From Porphyromonadaceae bacterium (GTDB lineage: Bacteria > Bacteroidota > Bacteroidia > Bacteroidales > Dysgonomonadaceae): 64,000 bases of DNA. The stretch's first letter is position 1. Every line of letters begins with the position of its first letter. Under the pieces are notes generated by a model that had not been told where the DNA came from, did no database searches, and was given only the letters and a program-made list of their open reading frames with translations. Shown piece after piece: positions 9,505 to 17,998 of this stretch. Location of the stretch: contig JAJFTO010000014.1 of NCBI GenBank assembly GCA_021372865.1, positions 1 to 64,000 on the forward strand, read 5' to 3'. The position numbers were made by a program, and so were the translations under genes.

Positions 9505-10181
9505 TCCGTATACTCAAACTCAAAGCGCAGCAAGTCCAGCATCTCAGATTTTGAGATTTCATTGATTCCTTCCAGCAATTCAACACTTTGTAATACTTCT
9601 GCGGCATGCTCCTTCGACGACTGGCCCAGAAATTTTAACACGTTCAGTGCCGATTGACGCAATAACAGGGATTCACTCTTTAAATCTTCCGCAGCATGCC
9701 GCAACAACAACGGCTTGGATATGCGCGCAGCCGTTTCGGAGCGGACAATACAAAGCCTGGCAAAAAGCCAGTAACCGGTCGTGCGGGTCGACTCGTCTTC
9801 ACTCTCTGTCCATCCGCCAACCAATTGGTCGGCAAAAGCGACTTCCTGAAAAATATTCCTGCATATCTGCTCTCTGATCTCCTGGTTGTCTATTCCGGCA
9901 CCCCACCTTTCAGCCGTTTCTTTTGACATCCCATCGGCAGGATAGAGCATGGTCGCCAAAATCTTCAGCTCCCTCACGTTCTCCTTCCAAAGGACTTCTG
10001 CCAACGTTTTATCAGGTCTGTATTTCTTGGAAATTTCTTTGAGTCGGGGTATGTTCACGCCAAAAATCAACCGGTAATTGATTCCTTTTGCCCGCATGCT
10101 GGCGGCGACCACTCCATCCATTGAAAGCCGCAGATCGGTACGTATCTGCCGCAAAACAGTATATGTAGATTCTTGTTCCAC
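9501..10181 (-). CDS. DNA alkylation repair protein (AlkD-like HEAT repeats)
   Basis: 226 aa, all-helical, with the N-terminal signature MRAKGINYRLIFGVNI and HEAT-like repeats. It belongs to the family of AlkD-type proteins that remove N3/N7-alkylated bases, but many members have no proven activity, and I cannot identify the AlkD catalytic residues with confidence. Single gene, convergent with the small membrane protein. Confidence 0.75.
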   Translation of the reverse strand: MEQESTYTVLRQIRTDLRLSMDGVVAASMRAKGINYRLIFGVNIPRLKEISKKYRPDKTLAEVLWKENVRELKILATMLYPADGMSKETAERWGAGIDNQEIREQICRNIFQEVAFADQLVGGWTESEDESTRTTGYWLFARLCIVRSETAARISKPLLLRHAAEDLKSESLLLRQSALNVLKFLGQSSKEHAAEVLQSVELLEGINEISKSEMLDLLRFEFEYTD

Positions 10182-10194
10182 TCTTTTTTGGAGA

Positions 10195-10202
10195 CAAAAT
10201 TA
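10195..10202 (-). promoter_or_regulatory. -7 element for the AlkD-like gene
   Basis: TAATTTTG on the minus strand fits TAnnTTTG, 14 nt before the ATG at 10181, which implies a very short leader. Confidence 0.35.
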
Positions 10203-10245
10203 AGCCATTCGGACTGAATAAACTCATTTTTCGACTATTTTTAGT

Positions 10246-10253
10246 TATATTTG
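10246..10253 (+). promoter_or_regulatory. -7 element for pepE
   Basis: TATATTTG fits TAnnTTTG exactly and lies 24 nt before the ATG at 10277. It supports that ATG rather than the upstream in-frame TTG at 10259. Confidence 0.5.
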
Positions 10254-10276
10254 TCACATTGAACAAAAACCCTGCG

Positions 10277-10984
10277 ATGAGACTCTTACTAATCAGTAAT
10301 TCAACCAATCCGGGAGAAGGTTATTTGGAATATCCAAAAATTTACATCCGGGATTTTCTGGGAGAAAAAGCAAAAAATGCCATTTTTATCCCCTATGCGG
10401 CCGTCACCTTTTCATATGAGGAATATGAAGAAAAAGTAAATGCACGTTTTGCCGAGATTGGTCATCATGTCACCAGCATCCACCGTTTTATCAACCCTGT
10501 GGAAGCCATCGAGAATGCCGATGCCATTGTGGTGGGAGGCGGCAACACCTGGCAACTGGTGAAAATTCTTCAGGAAAAGGGACTGATGAAAGTGATCCGG
10601 AAGAAAGTAAAAAAGGAAACACCCTATATCGGATGGAGTGCAGGTTCCAACATTGCCTGCCCCACGTTGCGAACGACAAACGACATGCCCATCGTGCAAC
10701 CGGAGAAATTTAAGACACTGAAACTGGTCCCTTTCCAGATAAATCCTCACTATTTGGACGACAGTCCGGCAAATCACGCCGGCGAAACACGTGAAGCGCG
10801 TATACAGGAATTTATAACGATAAACAGGGAGATAACCGTGGTCGGCTTGCGCGAAGGTACCATGCTGTTGCTGGAAGGGAAGGAACTGGTACTGATGGGG
10901 AACCGCAAAGCCCGTATATTTAAATATGGAGAAGAGCCTTTGGAACTCTCCAACGAAGATGATTTCAGTTTCCTGTTAAATTAG
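10277..10984 (+). CDS. pepE: alpha-aspartyl dipeptidase
   Basis: 235 aa, matching peptidase family S51. The nucleophile is Ser121 in GWSAGSN (Ser120 in the E. coli enzyme); TNDMP and NPHYLDD supply the Asp and His regions, and VVGGGNTWQL is the family glycine loop. It cleaves dipeptides with N-terminal Asp in the cytoplasm. The start is set by the promoter 24 nt upstream. Confidence 0.9.
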   Translation: MRLLLISNSTNPGEGYLEYPKIYIRDFLGEKAKNAIFIPYAAVTFSYEEYEEKVNARFAEIGHHVTSIHRFINPVEAIENADAIVVGGGNTWQLVKILQEKGLMKVIRKKVKKETPYIGWSAGSNIACPTLRTTNDMPIVQPEKFKTLKLVPFQINPHYLDDSPANHAGETREARIQEFITINREITVVGLREGTMLLLEGKELVLMGNRKARIFKYGEEPLELSNEDDFSFLLN

Positions 10985-11243
10985 AACAGTGCTATGCTGA
11001 ATTCGCCAATCATCGGAAGGCCGGTATTGGTTTGCAGTCCATTCTATCCAGCGGGTTTCCTTATTTCTGTAACCTTTGAGCTTCCAGCCTCACTGTCCCA
11101 AACGCCCAGGATGGGTTCAGACCGCTTACTCAGATGAGCATCATAGGGCTCCAGCCCCAGCCGGTAGATGCTGTGTGGTTTGGGGAACGCCGGCGACGGA
11201 TACGATGAGAAAAGGAGTTTTCATGAAAGAAGTACAATGTTTA

Positions 11244-12354
11244 TTAGAATCCCATCAACTCCTCAATTTTTCCAGGCAGATCTGTATTATCCATCACCGT
11301 ACTGAAATTCTGCGCACCGGTCCCGTAGGCGAACACGGGCACTCTCACACCCGTATGGGCACCCGTGCTGAAGAGAAATTTAATTCCTTTGTCGCTCAAA
11401 AGGAAATCTTCGTTCCCGGACGGAATGGTCAGTCCACCCGTTTCGTGGTCAGCTGTTACGATCACAAGCGTACCCGGATTTCTATCGGCAAAGTCAAAGG
11501 CTACGCGAACCGACCTGTCAAAATCGAGCGTTTCGGAGATCACATAATCAGCATTGTTGGCATGCCCGCCGCTATCGATATATGAGCCTTCCACCATGAG
11601 AAACAGACCTTTTGTGTTGTTATCGAGAAGTCGGAGCGCCTCCGACGTAGCTGAGGCCAGATAACTCGTATCGCGTCCGTTGAGGATGCTTGGCAGTTTG
11701 GTATCTATTACCATACCGGCGACTTTCCCTTGCCGGGTAGCTTTCACCTCGTCAAGCGAATAGGCGACTGCATACCCTTTGTCGCGAAGACTGTCGGAAA
11801 GGTTGCGCCCATCCTCACGTTTTTCAAAATAGTTCCGACCGCCACCAATAAAAACGTCTACGCCGCTCGCGACGATATCGGCTGCAATCTCATCCATCAA
11901 TTTACGGCTCTTGCAATGTGCTAAAAAAGCGGCTGGGGTGGCATGTGTAATCTCTGACCACTACACCGGTCGCTATGCCGGCCTCCTGTGCCTTTTCCCG
12001 GATATTTTTTAGGGGTTTTTCGTTGACATCGACCCCGATCGCGCCATTGTCGGTCTTCGTGCCGGTCGCCAGGGCGGTTCCTGCTGCTGCTGAGTCAGTC
12101 ACCCGGTTATCGGCCGAATGAGTTTTGGCCAATCCAATATATTGGGCACGCTCCATTGCCAGAGGGAAACCTGCACGCATCGAGGCGACTTGCACCTGGG
12201 TCAGTCCCATGCCATCACCAATCATCAGAATCACATTCTTTACTTCGACAGATGCATGCTCCGTAGTTTTTTTCTGTTGGGCCTGTGAGCCCATGATTAC
12301 ACCCAGAAACAGGATTATAAAAATGAGCCGTAAATTAATTTTTGTCATTGCCAT
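11244..12354 (-). pseudogene. alkaline phosphatase, split by a frameshift
   Basis: Two minus-strand frames (12354-11902 and 11900-11244) together make one PhoA-family protein with a signal peptide (LIFIILFLGVIMGSQAQ). The metal/nucleophile motifs are all there: MIGDGMG, then DSAAAGT (Ser nucleophile), and in the second frame EGSYIDSGGHANNAD, TADHETGG and HTGVRVPVFAYG. The frame changes near 11950-11962, just before ITHATPAAF, where the Mg-binding Thr lies: frame one reads RDYTCHPSRFF and ends, while the +1-shifted frame reads THATPAAFLAHCKSRKLMDE. The DNA fits loss of 2 nt or gain of 1. It may be a real pseudogene or a sequencing error, as the rest is well kept. It is the last minus-strand gene of the carbohydrate locus. 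Confidence 0.8.
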
Positions 12355-12461
12355 GTTTGTGTTGAAAGTTATTCTGTCGTATTATGGGCACTGTAAATCC
12401 GAAGCAGGAAATATGTCCGGATTCACAGTGTCCGTATTTAATATAAGTTTATGATACTATC

Positions 12462-13748
12462 CTACCATTGCGCTCCGATAGGACCGCCGGTAGTGGATGC
12501 AGTAGCAGATTTCGAGGTCATGGGATATTTGAACGAATACATCGCATCGATCTTGATACCTTCTATGCCGTCTTCATCCACATCGAACCAGTCTTCACAT
12601 GCCTTCATTTCCCCGCTATTAGTGATAAAGTACTTGATCCAGGACACGGGCAGGGGTGGGCGGTAGGCGAAAGTCAACACCTCTTCAAAATTGTTTTCGT
12701 AAACAAACCTGCCATCAGCTACCAGCGCAGCAGTTGCATCAGTCATCAGTTTAGTTCTTCGATATTGGCCAACAGGAAGGGGTGTAGTGGCAAAAATTTC
12801 TTCCAGATCTGCCGTATTGAAGAAATTGTTATTGCGGACAGTAATTTTCATCTTGGCAGGATCATAACCGTTCTTTGCTACCGGCGATATATTGACATCC
12901 CAGATCGCAGCATCAGGCGATGAGCCGGTTTTCCATGCATAGTTCGCGAAGATATTATTCTGGATGACCGTTTCAAACGGGCAGTCGATGTTCTGCACAT
13001 TGGCCTGATGCCAGAACGTGTTGCCGGAAAGTTCAAAATACTTTGTACAGCTACCATCGTGGCGCAGGATCTGCCCGGTATTATTATAGCAATAACTGTT
13101 CCGGATGACGATGCTGTCCTGGCTTTTGCCGCGTGTGTCTACCAGTCGGCCGTTACTTGGGCTTATCGGATTTGACACGTTGCGCAGCAGAGAGTTGGTA
13201 ATGTAAACCTTGCATCCTTTTACCTGTATACGTATTGTGGCAGAAGTGCCTCCCTCCAGGTAGCTGTTGACAAGTTCCAGTCTGATACTATCCTTATTGA
13301 GGAGGATTGCGCGGTCGTGCAGGTTACCTGACGCAGCATCCTTACTAAGAATATAAACATTCTCGAAACGACTGTTGGCATACATTTCAAAGATATAGCT
13401 GGGCATTGCTCCGGTAGCATCCATAATGGGTTGAATCCTCGGCAGGTCACCGGTGCCCGGTTCTGCTTTTATGACAACATTGTAGTTGCAGGTAGTTTTT
13501 CCTTCCACATAATAAGTACCTCCACGACGCAGTACATAGGTAGCATCACCGTTTGCATTGATGGCATTCGCGAGGGAGTTCACCCGGTCGATCCCATCGT
13601 CTGGTTCGACAATGATTTCCAAAGAACTTCCTTTATCCTCAATACTGATGTCTCCGAGGGTCATGATATCTTCATGTTCACATCCGATCCATATAAGGAA
13701 CAGCATAGCAAACAGGCCGGCTATTGAAAAATATTTTATCAGTTTCAT
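12462..13748 (-). CDS. beta-helix lipoprotein of the carbohydrate locus
   Basis: 428 aa. A lipoprotein signal ends in LFLIWIGC (Cys ~23). After a short acidic linker comes a right-handed beta-helix with repeated short strands and Asn-rich turns (VIRNSYCYNNTG, FELSGNTFWHQ, VIQNNIFANY, TVRNNNFFNT), as in pectate lyase-like/DUF4957-DUF5123 proteins of polysaccharide loci. No catalytic residues are recognised, so it may bind or cut a uronic-acid polymer at the cell surface. It starts 27 nt after the receptor stop, preceded by AAAAAGCAG. An upstream in-frame Met at 13775 is less likely because it would precede the signal peptide. Confidence 0.75.
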   Translation of the reverse strand: MKLIKYFSIAGLFAMLFLIWIGCEHEDIMTLGDISIEDKGSSLEIIVEPDDGIDRVNSLANAINANGDATYVLRRGGTYYVEGKTTCNYNVVIKAEPGTGDLPRIQPIMDATGAMPSYIFEMYANSRFENVYILSKDAASGNLHDRAILLNKDSIRLELVNSYLEGGTSATIRIQVKGCKVYITNSLLRNVSNPISPSNGRLVDTRGKSQDSIVIRNSYCYNNTGQILRHDGSCTKYFELSGNTFWHQANVQNIDCPFETVIQNNIFANYAWKTGSSPDAAIWDVNISPVAKNGYDPAKMKITVRNNNFFNTADLEEIFATTPLPVGQYRRTKLMTDATAALVADGRFVYENNFEEVLTFAYRPPLPVSWIKYFITNSGEMKACEDWFDVDEDGIEGIKIDAMYSFKYPMTSKSATASTTGGPIGAQW

Positions 13749-13775
13749 AATGATCTGCTTTTTAATGGGAAACAA

Positions 13776-16757
13776 TTATTTAAATATGTCATACTTCAAC
13801 CCGATGTAAAAGGCCGAGCCGTAGTATTCGACACGCGACGGGAAGTTGGTGATATCGCGACGCTGACGATCCGTTGAGTTGGTAAAATTAGCCATGGTGG
13901 CATACACCGTGAACTGAGAGTTGATGTTGTATTTGAACTGGGCATCAAACTTTGTGAACGCACGGGTCGATTCTTTGTCGGCACCGTCGGGACGATGCTG
14001 TTCCGCAACCAGTACCCCATCCTGATAGTTGCATGATACGCGGCCGGAAAAGCGCCTGTAATCATAACCCAGCGAGATGTTTAACAGTGTCGAAGGCTGA
14101 TTCAGCAGACGGTCGGTATACACAACATCGGTATTAACCGGAAGGAACGGGCTATTTTGGCCCGCTACAAAGTCGGGGTTCCTCACCCTGCCCCTCAATG
14201 TTTCGAAATAATTCATCTTTGAGTCCATGAACGTCGTGTTGGCGCTCACCACAATGCCCTTCATGAAGTTTTCCAGTTTGCGGAACTGTACCTGCAAGTC
14301 GAATTCAATGCCCTTCAGGTCAGCCGTGTACGGGCTGTTCAAAGGATAATTGACTGCATAGCCGCTGTAAGCCGTACTCAGACCGAAATTGCCGGGATCG
14401 GTAGCGGTACCTTCCAGTAAATAAGCAGAACGCGTATAGATGAAGTTATCGATTTTCTTGTAGAAACCACTTACGGAGAACATACCATAATCCGGCTGGT
14501 AGAACGTCAATACTGCGTCGTAGTTTGTAGAAAAAACTGGTTTGAGGTTGGTACGTTGCCACGTCACGGATCTTGTCGTGGGCGCAATAAGGGTTCTCGG
14601 GGCGAGCAAGTTGTAATCGGGCCTCGACAGTGTTTGGGTATATGCCAGACGTATATCGAACCATTCGAAAGGCTTGATGCGCAAATGAATCTGCGGCAGG
14701 AAGTAATCAAACTTCTCGATATCCGATGTTCTTTCTATGGGAGGCAACTCTTCCGATTCCGATTCCTCCTCGGGCACGTTCTCACCGCTGAGGGCTTCGT
14801 ACTTCAAAAAAGAGTAATCGTAACGAACACCAGGAATGAATGTGACATATTTGCCAAAATTGATCTCAGTCATCAGGTAAGCCGCCCACATCTCCTCGCG
14901 TCCTGAATAATCCTTGTGGATCATCGAAGCCACTGTTCTCTGATACAGGTGATTATTTGATCCGCTTGGTTCGACCACATCTTTGAGCGCGTTGTAATAA
15001 TCCCTCATGCCACTCCTGCTCAATGCAAAATCGTGCCGGAGGTTCGGGTATTTTCCATTGAGGAACTCGTGACTCTTATAGTTCGGATCGAGCAGATCCA
15101 TGAGCCCAATCTGATCTCCGTTTTTATTTGACGATTTGGCAATATCCGGCAGAACAGTAGCTATACCACCCAGATCGGCAGACAGGTCCATGCGGCCATA
15201 GCGGCGATCAGTCTCCAGCGATCTCTCCTTTCCACGATACTTACCGCCCACTTTGATATAACCGTTTACAATTTTGCCGGTGCCAAAAGGTTTCATCCAA
15301 TCCAGCCACGCGCTGTATTCAACTTCTTTAGCCTTTTCCAGGTCAAACGAAGCCCTATACAGATACCACTTGGTGATGTCGCTTTCGTCCACAAGCCTTT
15401 TGTCCATCACCAGATAGGGGGCAAGATAGGAGAGTGTGCTCGTGCTCACTTTGAAGGGGGCGTCGAGGTAGTATTCCATATCATGGCTATATGGCGTGTT
15501 GTTGTTGACCTGGCTACGGCCGGCACCCAGATTGAGTGTCGTACCCCACAGGTTGAAGTCACCCTGAAGAATATTGGTGAAGTTAGTCATATCCGACTCG
15601 ATGTCTCGCTGTGTAAACCTCATTCGGTTACCGCTGACATCATACCGCTTCTGGCGAACCATGCGGTCGCGTTCCATGCGGCTGTATAGGTTCGACATCT
15701 TGATCTTGGAGCCGGCGCCCAGTGTCCAGTCGAAATTCAGGTTGGCATTGTAACGCATACGGGTTTCCACATTCGATTCTACGTTGGATGCCGTGATCCA
15801 GGGTCTCGTGTAATCCAGACCTTCGGTCGGCACATTGCCGCTCACGTCGTAGTTGGCCCGGAAAGTGTCGTTGCTCCGGTCGGTCTCATCGGCGCTGGCC
15901 GACAGGATGACACCAAACTTGTCGCTAAAATAGCGATTACTGGCCATGATACCCAGTTTCATGCGACCAAGATTCCGGATCTGCGAATGGTAACCACCCT
16001 CGGCCATCACGTTCATTCTAAGGCCGCTCGGAGCATCTTTCATAATCAGGTTCACGGTACCGCCCAGACCATCTGCGTCTTTGTCGGCCGTGTTCGCCTT
16101 CAATACTTCAGCTCCTGCGACCATGTCGGGAGAGATCATGTTTAAGTCGGTGCTTCGGTCTGTGGCACTCGATGACGGAGCATTCATACCATTGATAGCC
16201 ACTGCATTGAACTTTGGATCAAGTCCGCGTATGATAATCTTCTGTCCCTCACCGCCGTCGCGCTGGATCATCAAGCCTGGCAGGCGGCCGATGGCGTCGG
16301 CCACATTCACGTCGGGCAATTCGCGTAGTTTCTCTTCAGATACGGCATTAATAACGCCGCTCGCATTTATCTGCCGACTGACAGCGGCCATCTGCCCTTT
16401 GGCTTGCGCACTCACCACAATGCCTTCCAGCACCTGTGATTCGGACTGCATAAGCACATTCAGTGTGATTACTTCACCCGGTTTGAATTCCAGCTCGTGG
16501 CTCTGGGTCTTAAAGCCAATAAAAGAAAACTCGATGGTTTGCTTTCCGGCAGGTACAAACATGGTGTACTGACCGTTGGAATTGCTGACAACTCCAGTCG
16601 TCGTACCTTTAATTGTAATGGACGTACCAATCAGAAAACCATTGGTTTCATCCTCGGTAACAACACCTGTAATCGTTGCATTCTGTGCAACCAGATTTCC
16701 CATAGCCAGTGAAAGCCACAAGAAAATAGAAATAAGTAAATTTGTTTTCATTAGCAT
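13776..16757 (-). CDS. TonB-dependent outer-membrane receptor
   Basis: 993 aa. Signal peptide, then a carboxypeptidase-regulatory-like domain (ITGVVTEDETNG, residues ~28-115), a plug domain (LPDVNVADAIGRLPGL, DADGLGGTVNLIMKD, ~135-250) and a 22-strand-type barrel ending in an aromatic-rich strand (YYGSAFYIGLKYDIFK). The plug (VADAIGRLPG, GLDPKFNAVAINGM) resembles the carbohydrate TonB receptors of proteobacteria more than SusC, and no SusD follows or precedes. It would import oligosaccharides with TonB energy. ATGs at 16757 and 16751 are both possible starts. Confidence 0.85.
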   Translation of the reverse strand: MLMKTNLLISIFLWLSLAMGNLVAQNATITGVVTEDETNGFLIGTSITIKGTTTGVVSNSNGQYTMFVPAGKQTIEFSFIGFKTQSHELEFKPGEVITLNVLMQSESQVLEGIVVSAQAKGQMAAVSRQINASGVINAVSEEKLRELPDVNVADAIGRLPGLMIQRDGGEGQKIIIRGLDPKFNAVAINGMNAPSSSATDRSTDLNMISPDMVAGAEVLKANTADKDADGLGGTVNLIMKDAPSGLRMNVMAEGGYHSQIRNLGRMKLGIMASNRYFSDKFGVILSASADETDRSNDTFRANYDVSGNVPTEGLDYTRPWITASNVESNVETRMRYNANLNFDWTLGAGSKIKMSNLYSRMERDRMVRQKRYDVSGNRMRFTQRDIESDMTNFTNILQGDFNLWGTTLNLGAGRSQVNNNTPYSHDMEYYLDAPFKVSTSTLSYLAPYLVMDKRLVDESDITKWYLYRASFDLEKAKEVEYSAWLDWMKPFGTGKIVNGYIKVGGKYRGKERSLETDRRYGRMDLSADLGGIATVLPDIAKSSNKNGDQIGLMDLLDPNYKSHEFLNGKYPNLRHDFALSRSGMRDYYNALKDVVEPSGSNNHLYQRTVASMIHKDYSGREEMWAAYLMTEINFGKYVTFIPGVRYDYSFLKYEALSGENVPEEESESEELPPIERTSDIEKFDYFLPQIHLRIKPFEWFDIRLAYTQTLSRPDYNLLAPRTLIAPTTRSVTWQRTNLKPVFSTNYDAVLTFYQPDYGMFSVSGFYKKIDNFIYTRSAYLLEGTATDPGNFGLSTAYSGYAVNYPLNSPYTADLKGIEFDLQVQFRKLENFMKGIVVSANTTFMDSKMNYFETLRGRVRNPDFVAGQNSPFLPVNTDVVYTDRLLNQPSTLLNISLGYDYRRFSGRVSCNYQDGVLVAEQHRPDGADKESTRAFTKFDAQFKYNINSQFTVYATMANFTNSTDRQRRDITNFPSRVEYYGSAFYIGLKYDIFK

Positions 16758-16803
16758 TTATATTTGGTTCATTTTAATCTTTATACTTTAAACAAAGTAA
16801 AAA

Positions 16804-17976
16804 TCATTTCAAAAATTGCTCAATCGGAATAACAAATGCCTGTGGAATCCCTGTTCCGCTATCGGAAGTATATGCCACATATCTTCCGGAGTAACTAAAA
16901 GAGGGGTGCACATGATCTTCCTGTGGATTTCCTTCTTTAGGTGCCTGCAATGAATTGGGCCAGCAAACAATACGTGCTTCGCCCGTTTTAAGGTTAAGCA
17001 AGGTAAGTGGATTGTTGTAGGAGTCTTGTGAGTCAGAGATAAACCATTTCATGTCTCTGGAAGACCGGCCATGTCCCAGCTTTATCTTGTCATGGGTGTA
17101 ATGCACGGTGAAATCTTCTCCTTGCTTATTTATTGAACAAATTGAAACCGGCTTGGATCCGGGAACAGTTTTCCTGAAGAAAAAGAAACGCCCTCCATCT
17201 GAACTCCAACTTGCATGGGTTGCCCTAAAACCAATCGGCATCATTAAAAAAGGTTTTCCAATCCCTGTACGCGTATCCACAATCCATGATCTTGCACGTT
17301 CTTCCAATGGAAGTGACATATCGTTCTGATTATCTGGATAGTATGTAAATGTAAAAGTATTGGGATCCATTGGATTGATCATTGGATGCGAAAATCCATT
17401 TTGAGACACATATACTTTTTCAATTTTATTTTCAGGCAGATACAATCGATATACCTCCATTTCGCTTCCTCTGGCACCAAAAGTTACGAGTGTGTAATTT
17501 CCATCGTTTGTGAATAACGCCGAAAAACGAACTTCTCTACCGTCGGCCAGCTCACTCAGGTCAAATACAATGCGCTCATTCAGCTCTGACACATCCACTG
17601 CATAAAGCACATCACCTGATATAAACCATACTTCTTTTCCATTTGGATGAATTGTATATGAGCCTGTCACCTCATGGTCACTTATTTTTGAGACAACACC
17701 AGTCTCCAGATCGGAACGAAAAAGCTTCGGAACTTCTTCCCGCCAGCTTTTAAAGACCACAAAACGGTCGTCGTGTGTAAATGCCAAAGCTTCAAAATAA
17801 GGCATGTTACTCATTTTTTCATTTGTAGTAATTTGCCATATTTCATTTCCTGTTTCTGGATCATTGAATATCTTCCTTTCGGACTCTGGTTTTGATGCAC
17901 GGTTGCAACCACTTGAAATCAGTATCACTACCGAAAACAAGGTCATAATAAACTTATTAGCACAAAATTTTCTCAT
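16804..17976 (-). CDS. oligogalacturonate lyase-like lipoprotein (PL22 type)
   Basis: 390 aa. A lipoprotein signal ends in ILISSGC, followed by a beta-propeller. The C-terminal QEDHVHPSFS places Gln352, His355 and His357 in the Q-x2-H-x-H spacing of the PL22 Mn site, with His302 (KLGHGRSS) and His254 (THASWSSDG) as likely further ligand and catalytic base. PL22 enzymes split digalacturonate by beta-elimination. Classical members are cytoplasmic, so a lipid anchor is notable. The 17976 ATG is chosen for the clean signal peptide; the ATG at 18006 overlaps the GH105 stop and would add 10 residues. Confidence 0.78.
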   Translation of the reverse strand: MRKFCANKFIMTLFSVVILISSGCNRASKPESERKIFNDPETGNEIWQITTNEKMSNMPYFEALAFTHDDRFVVFKSWREEVPKLFRSDLETGVVSKISDHEVTGSYTIHPNGKEVWFISGDVLYAVDVSELNERIVFDLSELADGREVRFSALFTNDGNYTLVTFGARGSEMEVYRLYLPENKIEKVYVSQNGFSHPMINPMDPNTFTFTYYPDNQNDMSLPLEERARSWIVDTRTGIGKPFLMMPIGFRATHASWSSDGGRFFFFRKTVPGSKPVSICSINKQGEDFTVHYTHDKIKLGHGRSSRDMKWFISDSQDSYNNPLTLLNLKTGEARIVCWPNSLQAPKEGNPQEDHVHPSFSYSGRYVAYTSDSGTGIPQAFVIPIEQFLK

Positions 17977-17998
17977 GATTTCATTTTTTATATGCTTA

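Noticed and set aside
11076..11585. 169-codon plus-strand frame
   Set aside because: Antisense to the phosphatase motifs; composition and motifs show only the minus strand is coding.
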